Shown here: one piece after another, positions 50,170 to 59,631 of the stretch
How positions within the stretch are numbered: position 1 is the stretch's first letter
How the letters are laid out: each line of letters opens with the position of its first letter
Assembly: GCF_014199265.1 (NCBI RefSeq)
Contig: NZ_JACIJG010000003.1
Span: forward strand, 186,001 to 250,000
From: Brucella daejeonensis
Lineage (GTDB): Bacteria > Pseudomonadota > Alphaproteobacteria > Rhizobiales > Rhizobiaceae
Reading direction: 5' to 3'
DNA length: 64,000 nt
Made by a program: the position numbers and the translations under genes
The notes under the pieces: generated by a model
Database searches by the model: none
What the model saw: only the letters and a program-made list of their open reading frames with translations
Told to the model about the DNA's origin: nothing

Positions 50170-50727
50170 CTATTGTGTGGGCGATTGGGTAACGGGCGAG
50201 GCAAGAGTCGGGTCGTCCGTTTTCGCGGTTGGTTTTTCTATGCTCACGAGCTTGCGCGCTTCATCGGATTTGCGCCCGCCCGCGTGGCGGAAGACATACC
50301 AGACGCCGTCCGGCTCCCTTTTCTGGTAGATCGTTCCGTCACCGATCCTGTGCGAGAAGCATGTCTTGTTCGGGAATACGCCCTGATCCAGATGCCAACT
50401 GGCATCGAGGCACATCCGGCCCGACCAGGTGATCCTCCAGCGGCCCTCGGCCCATGCCCTGCCGTTCTCGCCATCGACGCGCGCGGTGAAACGACGGTCC
50501 CGGCTTTCCATCCGGCCGGCCCCGTCGGACCAGCGCCAGTCCTTGTCGCGATACAGAGTGTAGATTTCCGCAGGCGTCATCACACGGGTGCCGCCGGGCA
50601 ATTCACCCTCCGGCATGGATGCCGCGACGGCAGGACCGGCAAGCGTCGCGCCAAGAGCCAGAAGCGCCGCCGCCTGCCGGTAGCGGGCGGACATGGCCCG
50701 GCCGCCGTCACGAATCGAATGTTTCAT
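50170..50727 (-). CDS. DUF995 domain secreted protein, proximal copy
   Basis: 185 residues. Signal peptide (RQAAALLALGATLAGPAVA), then DUF995: MTPAEIYTLYRDKDWRWSDG, GRAWAEGRWRITWSGRMCLD, KTCFSHRIGDGTIYQKREPD and VWYVFRHAGG. A Pro/Thr-rich tail ends the protein. GGGAGG five bases upstream supports the ATG at 50727, which lies 20 bp inside the end of the UDP-glucose dehydrogenase gene. Confidence 0.84.
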   Translation of the reverse strand: MKHSIRDGGRAMSARYRQAAALLALGATLAGPAVAASMPEGELPGGTRVMTPAEIYTLYRDKDWRWSDGAGRMESRDRRFTARVDGENGRAWAEGRWRITWSGRMCLDASWHLDQGVFPNKTCFSHRIGDGTIYQKREPDGVWYVFRHAGGRKSDEARKLVSIEKPTAKTDDPTLASPVTQSPTQ

Positions 50728-52168
50728 TTGAACCTCCCACCACCTTGAGATTACGCGCACCCGCGAGCGGTTCTGACGACTGGCGGGTGCGCGCGTGCGG
50801 CAGAATGTTTGTTGCTGTTGTTTCCTGCCGCAGTTGAACGGGACGGCCGATCGTCGAAATGCGAAAGCCGAGCTTTTCGGCGAACACCGTCGGGAAAACA
50901 TTGCGCAGGTCGATGAGCACCGGTTCGCGCATCGCCTGTTTCATCCTGAAGAGATCGAGCTTGCGGATGCTTTCCCACTCGGTGACGACGACAGCCGCAT
51001 CGGCATTGGCCACGCAGCCATATGGATCGTCATGGAACTCGACCTCGGTGAGAAGACGGCGCGCATTGTCCATGCCCGCCGGATCGTAGGCGCGGATGCG
51101 GGCCCCGAAGCGTTGCAGGGTCTCGATCAGCGGAATGGACGGCGCATCGCGCATATCGTCCGTGTCCGGCTTGAACGTCAGGCCCAGAACGGCAATCGTC
51201 CGCCCGTCCACGCTGCCGCCGAGCGCATCCATGACCTTGAGCGCCATGCGGCGCTTGCGCGCCTCGTTGACGGTCACGGTCTCCTGCACCAGACGCAGGG
51301 CGACGCCGTGATCCTGCGCGGTGCGCAGCAGGGCAATCGTGTCCTTCGGGAAACAGGAACCGCCATAGCCCGGCCCGGCATTCAGGAAACCGGTGCCAAT
51401 GCGCCCGTCCAGTCCCATGCCGCGCGCCAGTTCGGCGACATCGCTGCCGACTTCCTCGCACAGATCCGCCAGTTCGTTGATGAAGGTGATCTTGGTGGCG
51501 AGAAAGGCATTGGCCGCATATTTGATGAGTTCCGCCGTGCGGCGCTTCGTGATCACCATCGGCGTTTTCCGCGCTTCGAGCGGCGGGCCGTAAAGCGCGA
51601 CAAGCACGGTGCGCGCATGATCGTCCTCCACGCCGATGACGACGCGGTCCGGCTCGACAAAATCCCGGATGGCGACGCCCTCACGCAGGAATTCCGGGTT
51701 GGAAGCAACCGAGAACGCGCCCGAAACCCCTTCTGGAGCCGCATCCGCGCCGCGAGCCGTACCGATGATCTTCTGCACCACGTCGCCGGTGCCGACGGGG
51801 ACGGTGGACTTGATCACCACGACGGTATCGTCATCGATCAGCGGCGCGATTTCGCGGGCCGCCATATAGACGAAGGAAAGGTCCGCATCGCCATGGCCGG
51901 CGCGGGCCGGCGTGCCGACGGCGATGAAGACGATCTGCGCGCCCTTGACCGCGTCGGCGAGCGCGGTAGTGAAGCTGAGCCTGCCGAAGGCGAAATTGCG
52001 CTCGACCAGCTCGTCCAGCCCCGGCTCGTATATCGGCACGATACCGCGTTCCAGCCGGAGAATCTTCTGGGCATCCTTGTCGACGCAGACGACCTCGTGT
52101 CCCCATGCCGCAAAGCACGCGCCGCTGACCAGCCCCACATATCCCGTACCAATGACAGCGATCTTCAT
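50708..52168 (-). CDS. UDP-glucose 6-dehydrogenase
   Basis: 486 residues. N-terminal Rossmann motif MKIAVIGTGYVGLVSGACFA, TPARAGHGDADLSFV, STVPVGTGDVVQKI and the catalytic Cys272 in GPGYGGSCFPKD; C-terminal domain LTFKPDTDDMRDAPS. It oxidises UDP-glucose to UDP-glucuronate with two NAD+. About 45 extra residues follow the usual end. The product is the substrate of the UDP-xylose synthase encoded first in this operon. Start 19 bp after the GT2 stop. Confidence 0.94.
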   Translation of the reverse strand: MKIAVIGTGYVGLVSGACFAAWGHEVVCVDKDAQKILRLERGIVPIYEPGLDELVERNFAFGRLSFTTALADAVKGAQIVFIAVGTPARAGHGDADLSFVYMAAREIAPLIDDDTVVVIKSTVPVGTGDVVQKIIGTARGADAAPEGVSGAFSVASNPEFLREGVAIRDFVEPDRVVIGVEDDHARTVLVALYGPPLEARKTPMVITKRRTAELIKYAANAFLATKITFINELADLCEEVGSDVAELARGMGLDGRIGTGFLNAGPGYGGSCFPKDTIALLRTAQDHGVALRLVQETVTVNEARKRRMALKVMDALGGSVDGRTIAVLGLTFKPDTDDMRDAPSIPLIETLQRFGARIRAYDPAGMDNARRLLTEVEFHDDPYGCVANADAAVVVTEWESIRKLDLFRMKQAMREPVLIDLRNVFPTVFAEKLGFRISTIGRPVQLRQETTATNILPHARTRQSSEPLAGARNLKVVGGSNETFDS

Positions 52169-52187
52169 GGTTCTCGCGCCCCTTTCG

Positions 52188-54026
52188 CTAGTTCGCGTCC
52201 CTGGCGGCATCGGTGCGCCAGCGCGGGTTGAAAATTGTCATGTGAACGTCGCGCCCCCCGATTCCGGCCCCGGCGACCGAAAAACGGTCGTCGAACAGCG
52301 AGAAGCTGCGGGTGCCCCAGCTCAGCGCCTCGATACCGTCCCGCCCGCGTTCCATGGTCGTGAAACCCGTCATCGCCACGAGCGCGGAGAAGCTGCACGC
52401 CATCACCGGGCGGTAGAAGCGCCCGGTCATCCGCACGCGGTTTTCGCGGGCGTGCTGGATAATGATCATGGCCATGAGGAACAGATAGAAACATGCATTG
52501 AGGATGGCGAAGACGAAGAAGCCCCGCGTCTGGTCCGCGCCCTCGACAAACAGTACCGGCAGGAGGGAAAGGCCGGACACCAGCGCATAGGGCGCGATCA
52601 CGCGGAACGGCACCGGATCGACCTCGGAAGAGCCTTTCGGCGTGACGCGGAAATCGACGAAGGAGCCGGTAAGCCAGTCGCGAAAGGCTGCGAAAGTTCC
52701 CGCCAGAACCCATGGCCAGCGCGCCAGCAGGAACAGCATCGCCTCCCAGCTGAATATCCTGCCGTCTATCGGACGGAACGTCCCGCTCGACCGCCACCAG
52801 AAAGCCAGCACCAGAATGACCAGCGACTGCGGCAGGAAGTGCGTGAGAAAATCCGGATAGGTGACGCTGACGAAATTGTCGCCGTAGAGCAGGATGGCTA
52901 TCGGCAGGACGAAGGTCATCGCCAGGAAGAAGGCATAGAGCGGATACCAGAGCTGCGAGAACAGGAACTGGATTTTCAGGCGCAGCGGCAGCCGTCCGAT
53001 CAGCTTCGGCGTATATTGCAGAAGGATCATCACCAGACTGCGCGACCACTGGAATTCCTGCGTCACCAGATCGGCGAATGTGCGCGGGCCGTCGCCATGG
53101 GCAATGGCATCGAGCGCATGAACGCCGCGCCAGCCATGCGCATTCATGAACAGGGTCGTGGAGTGATCCTCGGCCAGTTCCGGCCCAAGCCCGCCGATTT
53201 CCTTCAGCGCAGCCGTGCGCACGGCGTAATGCGAACCGATGCAGACCGGCGCGAAGCCGCCATTGTAACCGGCCTGTAGCGAGCCGTGCATACTCGCCTC
53301 GACATAGAGACGTCCGCGCGCCGACCAGCTTTCCCGCGCATTGCGGTCGCAGATGCTGGGCGCGGAAACATAGCCCACGACCGGGTCGGCGAAAGGCCGG
53401 AGCATATTGTAGAGATAGCCCGGCTCGGGAACGTGATCGGCATCGAGCTGCGAGACGAAATCGTAGCGCTCATAGCCGTAATGGTCGTAGAAGAAAGCGA
53501 GATTGCCTTCCTTGCACCGGGTGCGGCGCGGCCAGGTCTGCCTGTGATAATCGGCCCGGCCCTTTCGCGTGGAAACGAAAACGCCATGTTCGCGGCACCA
53601 GGCGAGCGTCGCGGGCGACGGGTCTTCATCGGCCAGCCACGTATCATGCGGGACATTCTGGGCGAGCATGGCGCACAGGGTTTCGGCCACGACCTCGAAC
53701 GGCTCCGACGGGGCCTTGGTAACGACCATCGCGACCCGGCTTCCGGCGGGGATGCGCAGCGGTCCCGTCGGGCGCGCGGCGTGAAAGAACACGACGATGA
53801 AGTAAACCGGCAGGAGGGTGATCCAGGCAAGAAGCGCGGTGACCAGGATGGCCCCCGCCAGATGATTGTGCCCGGCGCTGATAAACCACCATTGCCAGAA
53901 ATAGGCGATCGCCACCGCCCACAGCACGATGCCCGCCACATATTCGACCCGCTTGCGGCCGGTAAACAGCGGAGCGAGCAGCGGTCCGCCGCTATTTGCA
54001 CCTGAAGAAATCTTCGGAACGTTCAT
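52188..54026 (-). CDS. membrane GT2 polysaccharide synthase (cellulose synthase-like)
   Basis: 612 residues. Two N-terminal membrane helices (about 30-83), a cytoplasmic GT-A domain with QLDADHVPEPGYL (Asp195, Asp197), LAEDHS (Glu286, Asp287) and QEFQWSRS (323-330, a Q-x-x-R-W-like site), then about six helices. This is the processive CesA/BcsA-type arrangement, but there is no PilZ domain, so no direct c-di-GMP control is visible. It would polymerise and export a glycan from UDP-sugars made by its neighbours. ATG overlaps the galE-like stop as ATGA. Confidence 0.88.
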   Translation of the reverse strand: MNVPKISSGANSGGPLLAPLFTGRKRVEYVAGIVLWAVAIAYFWQWWFISAGHNHLAGAILVTALLAWITLLPVYFIVVFFHAARPTGPLRIPAGSRVAMVVTKAPSEPFEVVAETLCAMLAQNVPHDTWLADEDPSPATLAWCREHGVFVSTRKGRADYHRQTWPRRTRCKEGNLAFFYDHYGYERYDFVSQLDADHVPEPGYLYNMLRPFADPVVGYVSAPSICDRNARESWSARGRLYVEASMHGSLQAGYNGGFAPVCIGSHYAVRTAALKEIGGLGPELAEDHSTTLFMNAHGWRGVHALDAIAHGDGPRTFADLVTQEFQWSRSLVMILLQYTPKLIGRLPLRLKIQFLFSQLWYPLYAFFLAMTFVLPIAILLYGDNFVSVTYPDFLTHFLPQSLVILVLAFWWRSSGTFRPIDGRIFSWEAMLFLLARWPWVLAGTFAAFRDWLTGSFVDFRVTPKGSSEVDPVPFRVIAPYALVSGLSLLPVLFVEGADQTRGFFVFAILNACFYLFLMAMIIIQHARENRVRMTGRFYRPVMACSFSALVAMTGFTTMERGRDGIEALSWGTRSFSLFDDRFSVAGAGIGGRDVHMTIFNPRWRTDAARDAN

Positions 54027-55024
54027 GTCCGTATCTCCAGACCGAAGAAGGGAGCGGCAGTGCGGATGATCGTTTCGAGATCGGAATGGAGCGTGCGAAA
54101 ACCGAGCCTTGCGGCGGCTTCCGCCGGATCGGCATAGAGAACGGGCGGATCGCCCGCGCGGCGCGGCCTGATTTCGACCGGCACCGGCCGTCCGGTGAGC
54201 CGCCCTATCGCATCGACGATCTCCCTGATGGACGTTCCCTGTCCCGTGCCGAGATTGAGAACGAGATTGCCGCCACCGGCGAGCAGATGCTCGACCGCGA
54301 GCACATGCGCCCGCGCCAGATCGGCAACATGGATATAGTCGCGAATGCAGGTCCCGTCGGGGGTGTCGTAATCGTCGCCGAATACTTCCAGACAATCCGC
54401 CCTGCCCGCTGCCGCCAGCATGGCGCGCGGGATCAGATGGGTCTCGGGGTCGTGCTTCTCGCCGAGTTCACCGTCCAGATCGGCGCCGCAGGCATTGAAA
54501 TAACGCAGCGCCGCATAGCGCATGTCGTAAGCCGCCGAATAATCGGCCAGCATCTGTTCGGCGATCAGCTTGGTGCGGCCATAGGGATTGATCGGCCGTT
54601 GCGGCTCGCCTTCGCGGATCGGCAAGGCATCGGGAATGCCATAGGTGGCGCAACTGGAGGAAAAGATGACCGGACGGCCGCCGGTCAGGCGGCTGGCTTC
54701 CAGAACCGACTGTATGCCGCAAACATTGTTGCGGTAATATTTTGCCGGGTCCGCGACGGATTCCCCCACATAGGCCGACGCCGCGAAATGGATGATGGCG
54801 GCCGGATCGAAAGCCTCGATGGCGGCGACAAGCTGTTCCTGCGACAGCGTATCGCCCTCGACAAAGGCGCCCCAGCGCACGGAAGCCCGGTGCCCGGTCG
54901 ACAGATTGTCATAGACGACCGGCGAAAAACCGCTCCCGGCGAGGAGCTTGGCCGTATGACTGCCGATGAAACCGGCTCCGCCGGTCACCAGTATGTTGGG
55001 CACCGATCCGCCGCGGCCAGTCAT
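54023..55024 (-). CDS. galE: UDP-glucose 4-epimerase family protein
   Basis: 333 residues, extended SDR. NAD-binding [18 protein letters not shown], catalytic [10 protein letters not shown] and NPYGRTK (Ser/Tyr/Lys), [20 protein letters not shown] and [20 protein letters not shown] as in GalE. It interconverts UDP-glucose and UDP-galactose; next to a UDP-xylose synthase it might instead make UDP-arabinose. The start overlaps the upstream gene stop as ATGA. Confidence 0.9.
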   Translation of the reverse strand: MTGRGGSVPNILVTGGAGFIGSHTAKLLAGSGFSPVVYDNLSTGHRASVRWGAFVEGDTLSQEQLVAAIEAFDPAAIIHFAASAYVGESVADPAKYYRNNVCGIQSVLEASRLTGGRPVIFSSSCATYGIPDALPIREGEPQRPINPYGRTKLIAEQMLADYSAAYDMRYAALRYFNACGADLDGELGEKHDPETHLIPRAMLAAAGRADCLEVFGDDYDTPDGTCIRDYIHVADLARAHVLAVEHLLAGGGNLVLNLGTGQGTSIREIVDAIGRLTGRPVPVEIRPRRAGDPPVLYADPAEAAARLGFRTLHSDLETIIRTAAPFFGLEIRT

Positions 55025-56031
55025 CTCGCCACCTCCAGAAGCTCGCTCGACGGCCTGACGAGCTGGCGCTCGAAATAGGCGATCGTCTGCTTCAGCCCTT
55101 CCGTGAGAGCGACCTGGGGTTCCCAGCCAAGCTCGCGCCTTGCAAGCATGATGTCGGGGCGCCGCTGGCGCGGGTCGTCGGTCGGCAGCGGGCGGTAGAC
55201 GATCCGCGACGACGACCCCGTCAGCTCGATGATCATCTCGGCAAGCTCGCGCACGGTGAATTCGCCCGGATTTCCGAGATTGACCGGCTTGCGGATGGCC
55301 GGCTGGCTGTTCATCAGCCGGCTGAAGCCTTCGATCAGATCGTCGACATAGCAGAAGGAACGGGTCTGCGAGCCGTCGCCATAAATGGTGATATCTTCAC
55401 CCTTCAGCGCCTGCACGATGAAATTCGACACGACGCGGCCATCGTCGGGCCGCATACGCGGACCGTAGGTGTTGAAGATGCGCACGATACGGATATCGAC
55501 GCCGTATTGCTGGTGAAAATCATAGAACAGCGTTTCAGCGGAGCGCTTGCCCTCGTCGTAGCAGGAGCGCGGGCCGAAGGAATTGACATTGCCCCAATAG
55601 GCTTCAGGCTGCGGATGGGTTAGCGGGTCGCCATAGATTTCCGACGTCGAAGCCTGAAAAATCCGCGCCTGATAATGGGCCGCAAGTTCGAGGAGGTTGA
55701 GCGAGCCGAGAACGCTCGTCTTCATCGTGTGAACGGGGTCGGCCTGATAATGGGGCGGCGACGCAGGGCAGGCGAGATTGTAGATTTCATCCACCGGCAG
55801 ATCGATCGGATGGACTATATCGTGCCGAACGAAGCTGAACGCGTCGTAACGCAGAAGATTGCGCAGGTTTTCCATCCGCCCGGTCGAAAAATTGTCGACG
55901 CAGATGACGAAGTTTCCTTCGTTCAGAAGGCGTTCGCAAAGATGGGAACCCAGAAATCCCGCGCCACCGGCCACGAGAATGCGCCGCGTCGACATACGCT
56001 CCGCAGATATATTCGACAATCTGAAATTCAT
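55021..56031 (-). CDS. UDP-glucuronate decarboxylase (UDP-xylose synthase)
   Basis: 336 residues, extended [23 protein letters not shown] at the N terminus, [20 protein letters not shown], the UXS signature [13 protein letters not shown], and [20 protein letters not shown]. It converts UDP-glucuronate to UDP-xylose. First gene of the polysaccharide operon; together with UDP-glucose dehydrogenase it forms a complete UDP-xylose route. ATG at 56031 has GGAGG about ten bases upstream; a TTG 21 bp earlier overlaps that site. Confidence 0.92.
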   Translation of the reverse strand: MNFRLSNISAERMSTRRILVAGGAGFLGSHLCERLLNEGNFVICVDNFSTGRMENLRNLLRYDAFSFVRHDIVHPIDLPVDEIYNLACPASPPHYQADPVHTMKTSVLGSLNLLELAAHYQARIFQASTSEIYGDPLTHPQPEAYWGNVNSFGPRSCYDEGKRSAETLFYDFHQQYGVDIRIVRIFNTYGPRMRPDDGRVVSNFIVQALKGEDITIYGDGSQTRSFCYVDDLIEGFSRLMNSQPAIRKPVNLGNPGEFTVRELAEMIIELTGSSSRIVYRPLPTDDPRQRRPDIMLARRELGWEPQVALTEGLKQTIAYFERQLVRPSSELLEVAR

Positions 56032-56269
56032 ATTCACGATACCCTCCAACAATACTTTCCCACTCGCGCCGATCTGTAAAAAGACAGAGCCGTTCCTTGT
56101 GTGCTTCCGTTATGAAGCGCACTGACTTGTGTTTTGCGATTTCTTTACTGGATGATTGAGAATAACCGGGCCGGGGTCGCGAGTCGTTAGCGCAGAATCC
56201 GGAAACTTATCCTTGCGTCCATTTTTTGGCGGGCACGAAAGCTGCTGCTGCCCGCATTTTGCCCGGATA

Positions 56270-56360
56270 ATATTGCGTATCCTCCGGTTGCATTCAGGTT
56301 CCCCATTGCACCCGACCGTTTTAAGCGGCAATATGTATACGCAATATATACGAGCAATAT
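56270..56360. promoter_or_regulatory. heptamer direct repeats and inverted 11-mer upstream of uxs and araC
   Basis: GCAATAT occurs three times in the same direction at exact 13-bp steps (56328-56334, 56341-56347, 56354-56360). ATACGCAATAT (56337-56347) is also found inverted as ATATTGCGTAT at 56270-56280. This lies in the 367-bp region between the divergent polysaccharide operon and an AraC regulator. AraC proteins bind direct repeats, so this is a candidate site set. Confidence 0.55.
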
Positions 56361-56398
56361 TTCCGCCTGAACGATGCGGATGGAAACCGGGGGCGAAA

Positions 56399-57451
56399 AT
56401 GGACCTGTCTTCGAATGCGCCTCTCAAAGGCTTCTACGTCACGAACACGAACCTGCCGGAAAAAGATCGCACGGAATACTGGCGGGAAGCGGTTTCACCG
56501 TTATACGAGGCTCTTGAGCTTCCATTCGAGCATCGAAAGCATATCGACGGAACGATCCATTCCTTTCCCCTGGGAGACCGGATCATCGCGGGTGCGACGT
56601 TTGGCAATCATCGCTGTGTAAGGACTGTGGAGCACATCAAACGGAGTTCTTTCGATCTTTATTGTATCCAGCTTTTTGTTGGCGGTGTTTGCTCCGGGCT
56701 GTTCCAGGGGCGTGAAATTGGTCTTTCCATCGGTGATATTCATGTCGCCTCGGCAATGGCGGAAGTCGATGCGATATGCAGCGGTTCGGCGGCGACGATC
56801 TCGCTCATGCTTGAAAAGGAAGAGCTGGAATATATCTGCGGAAAATCCCTGCTCAGCGGTACCGTCATCCGGGGCAGCACCGCGCTTGGAAGGCTGATCG
56901 GGGAACTGTTTCGCAGTTCCTATCGCGAGGCGGGTGAACTTTCATTCAAGGAAGGCGTCGACTGCGGCGACACCCTGATAAACCTGATCGCATCGGCCGT
57001 GAAACACGATCACGACAATATTCGCAGCGCTCCGTCGGACCAGCTCCGCAATCAGGTGCTGGATTTCATCAACCGGAACATCCACGATCCGAAACTGGGC
57101 GTCGACCACATATTGGAACGGTTCGCCATGTCGCGCTCGCATCTATACCGATTGCTGGAGGCGGACGGCGGTGCAGCCGGGCTGATCCGGCGGAAGCGGC
57201 TGCAACTGGCGCATGGCGAACTTGTCCGGCACAGGGCGGACCAGAACCTGCGCATAAAGGAAATTGCCGTCAAATATGGCTTCTCGAATGCGGGCCAGTT
57301 TGCCAGGAGCTTCCAGCAACAGTTTTCCATCCCGCCGTCCGATTTCCTGAAAAGACAGAAAGAGGACGAACGCCATGCAAGCCAGATCACCCGGCTCCAC
57401 AGCCATTACGGCAATCTCCACGAGAGATGGAACGATATGGCCGCCGCGTAA
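56399..57451 (+). CDS. AraC family regulator divergent from the polysaccharide operon
   Basis: 350 residues. N-terminal AraC-binding-like domain (about 15-210: KDRTEYWREAVSPLYEALEL at the start) and C-terminal double helix-turn-helix (about 225-325: LERFAMSRSHLYRLLEADGG; YGFSNAGQFARSFQQQFSIP). The ATG at 56399 fits the lengths of its relatives; upstream codons overlap the promoter repeats. It is a candidate regulator of the divergent operon. Confidence 0.9.
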   Translation: MDLSSNAPLKGFYVTNTNLPEKDRTEYWREAVSPLYEALELPFEHRKHIDGTIHSFPLGDRIIAGATFGNHRCVRTVEHIKRSSFDLYCIQLFVGGVCSGLFQGREIGLSIGDIHVASAMAEVDAICSGSAATISLMLEKEELEYICGKSLLSGTVIRGSTALGRLIGELFRSSYREAGELSFKEGVDCGDTLINLIASAVKHDHDNIRSAPSDQLRNQVLDFINRNIHDPKLGVDHILERFAMSRSHLYRLLEADGGAAGLIRRKRLQLAHGELVRHRADQNLRIKEIAVKYGFSNAGQFARSFQQQFSIPPSDFLKRQKEDERHASQITRLHSHYGNLHERWNDMAAA

Positions 57452-57516
57452 ACGCGGAGCCGGTCCGGCGCGCCCCCACCTGAGGGAATATGCCAGTGCC
57501 GCAATGGGTTGGCGTC

Positions 57517-57666
57517 TAACACTACAGTTGCAAATTCGTCAGGCCGTGGTGAAAAGAGTGATTTTCGAGTACCGGAGCGGAGCGTACTTGAAGGTACGTG
57601 AGCACCGGAACACAGACAAATTGCTCTTTGCAGCCCGGCATCACGAAGAATGCAACTGTAGTGTTA
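57517..57666. repeat. 150-bp element with perfect 16-bp terminal inverted repeats
   Basis: TAACACTACAGTTGCA (57517-57532) is exactly inverted at 57651-57666. The interior holds GTGATTTTCGAGTACCGGAG, shared with repeats at 7190 and 30812. No coding capacity, so it looks like a miniature inverted-repeat element. Its right end supplies the stop codon of the DUF922 gene. Confidence 0.85.
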
Positions 57667-58278
57667 ACCGCCGTTCACCAGCGCGAGAATAAGCTGCTGC
57701 ACATTGCCGCCATCGCCCATTTCCACCCGGTCGAATGCGCGCCCGCGTGCCCGCTGCACCTTGACCATATCGGTGATTTCCTTGATCAGCACCTTGCGGA
57801 TCTTCTGGCATTTCGGATCGTCGGGCACCGACAGTCCGACGGTCCTGCGCACGATTTCACGCGTCATCTCCTTGGCGTAATCGCCATGCACACGCTCGTG
57901 CCTGCTAATGCCTTCATAGAAGGCGGCCCAGTTTTCCTTCACCGGCGAGGCCAGTTTGCGTGACGGTTTCGGCAAGGTATAGGTGATCTTGAGCTTCGGC
58001 GTGGCCGAAACGATGGTACATGCATTGTTGGAGCGGTCGAACTGCCTGTCCCAGGTCAGGACATAGCCGGTATGGGCGATGACTCGGACCTTGTTGCCGA
58101 TCTTTGGGCCCCGTTCGCCGATGGATTCATAAAGTGCCGGGCCGGTCGTTCCGGCAATGGCATAGGGCTTGATTTTCTCCACCGCCTTCCAGTTGTCCTC
58201 GCCCCGCGCCGGCACAGCGGCCAGAATTCCGAAAAATGCCAGTGCTGCCGTTTTCCTCACGCGCGTCCGATCCCTCAT
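57664..58278 (-). CDS. DUF922 putative secreted zinc protease
   Basis: 204 residues. Signal peptide about 1-26 (cleavage near ARG-EDN). HERVH at 127-131 (His127, Glu128, His131) is an HExxH zinc-protease motif, and YEGISRHERVHGDYAKEMTR is the DUF922 core. Conserved cysteines Cys87 and one near residue 158. The TAA stop (57664-57666) is the outermost triplet of the repeat element, so the original C terminus may have been slightly longer. Substrate unknown. Confidence 0.82.
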   Translation of the reverse strand: MRDRTRVRKTAALAFFGILAAVPARGEDNWKAVEKIKPYAIAGTTGPALYESIGERGPKIGNKVRVIAHTGYVLTWDRQFDRSNNACTIVSATPKLKITYTLPKPSRKLASPVKENWAAFYEGISRHERVHGDYAKEMTREIVRRTVGLSVPDDPKCQKIRKVLIKEITDMVKVQRARGRAFDRVEMGDGGNVQQLILALVNGG

Positions 58279-58522
58279 ATCCAGCTGCCACGATCATGCG
58301 TCAGGCTACAGCATGGGCGCGGGATAGGTAAACGTTTTCGTAAAAAGCCGGGCGCGATTGCGCGGGCGGGTTCGCTTTGTCCACAGCAGGCGGAAGATTT
58401 GCCGATTGACTCATACACGCCATCATCGTTTGATCGCCGCAAGGAATGGGGTTCTGCGGGCGGAGGCAAATTTCCAAAGCAGAAAATCCATCTTTAAAAC
58501 CTTATAATATTGGAGTTCTGTT

Positions 58523-59629
58523 GTGTTTAAATCCACCAGACGGGGAATAATCCATCTTGCCTTTGCCCTTGCCGCATCGACGGCAATGGGCACGGTCGCC
58601 ACCACGGCGGCTGAGGCTCAGGACAAGATTCTGCTCATCATCAACGGCGCGCTCGGCGACAAGTCGTTCTTCGACAGCGCCGCCAACGGCATGAAGATGA
58701 TCAAGGACAAATATGGCGACGAGGTCGAGACCAAGATTCTCGAAATCGGCGACGATCCGACCAAATGGGAACCGGTGTTCCTCGATGCCTCCGAGCAGGA
58801 CTGGGACCTGATCATCGGCGGCACCTACCAGATGTCGGAAACCGTCGGTTCGGTCGCCCAGCAATATCCGGACAAGAAATATGTCCTCTACGATGCAAGT
58901 GTGCCTTATGAAGAAGGCGGCTACGACAACGTCTATTCCATCCAGTACAAGCAGAACGAAGGCTCCTATCTCGGCGGTATGCTGGCGGCGTCGCTGCTGA
59001 AGGAAGGCAAGCTCGGTGATGCGGGCAAGAATCTCGGCTTCCTCGGCGGCATGGATATTCCCGTCATCAACGACTTCCTCGTCGGCTATATCGCCGGTGT
59101 GCAGGCCGTCCAGCCGGATGCAAAGATCGCCGTTTCCTATGCCGGTTCCTTCATGGATGCGGCCAAGGGCAAGGAACTTGGCCTTGCGCAATATCGCTCC
59201 GATGTCGCGCTCGGTTTCGTGGTTGCCTCGCAGACCGGCCTCGGCCAGCTTTCCGCCGCCAAGGAAACCGGCAAATATGTTCTAGGCGTCGATTCCGATC
59301 AGGAAGCGATCTTCAGGGACAGCGATCCGGCCATCGCCAAGCAGGTTGTCAGTTCGGTCCTGAAAAACGTCGATGTCAGCCTGCTGCAAGCCTATGAACG
59401 CTTCAAGGCAGGCGACCTGCCCTTCGGCAAGGCCGAAGCGCTCGGCCTCAAGGAAGGCGCTGTCGGCATCGTGCAGGACGGCAACATGGCTTCCATGGCC
59501 ACACAGGAAATGAAGGATGCCATCAAGAAGGCTTCCGACGAGATTTCCGAAGGCAAGATCACGGTTCCGACCGCATTCGGCATGAGCACCGAGGATCTCA
59601 ACGCGATCCGCAACAAGGTTCGTCCCTGA
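58523..59629 (+). CDS. BMP family ABC transporter substrate-binding protein
   Basis: 368 residues. Signal peptide (IIHLAFALAASTAMGTVA..., cleavage near AEA-QDK). BMP/Med-type motifs: LLIINGALGDKSFFDSAANG, NVYSIQYKQNEGSYLGGMLA and GFLGGMDIPVINDFLVGYIA. Family members bind nucleosides, often with the permeases encoded next. GTG at 58523 is preceded by GGAG (58512-58515). First gene of a five-gene operon. Confidence 0.93.
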   Translation: MFKSTRRGIIHLAFALAASTAMGTVATTAAEAQDKILLIINGALGDKSFFDSAANGMKMIKDKYGDEVETKILEIGDDPTKWEPVFLDASEQDWDLIIGGTYQMSETVGSVAQQYPDKKYVLYDASVPYEEGGYDNVYSIQYKQNEGSYLGGMLAASLLKEGKLGDAGKNLGFLGGMDIPVINDFLVGYIAGVQAVQPDAKIAVSYAGSFMDAAKGKELGLAQYRSDVALGFVVASQTGLGQLSAAKETGKYVLGVDSDQEAIFRDSDPAIAKQVVSSVLKNVDVSLLQAYERFKAGDLPFGKAEALGLKEGAVGIVQDGNMASMATQEMKDAIKKASDEISEGKITVPTAFGMSTEDLNAIRNKVRP

Positions 59630-59631
59630 TC

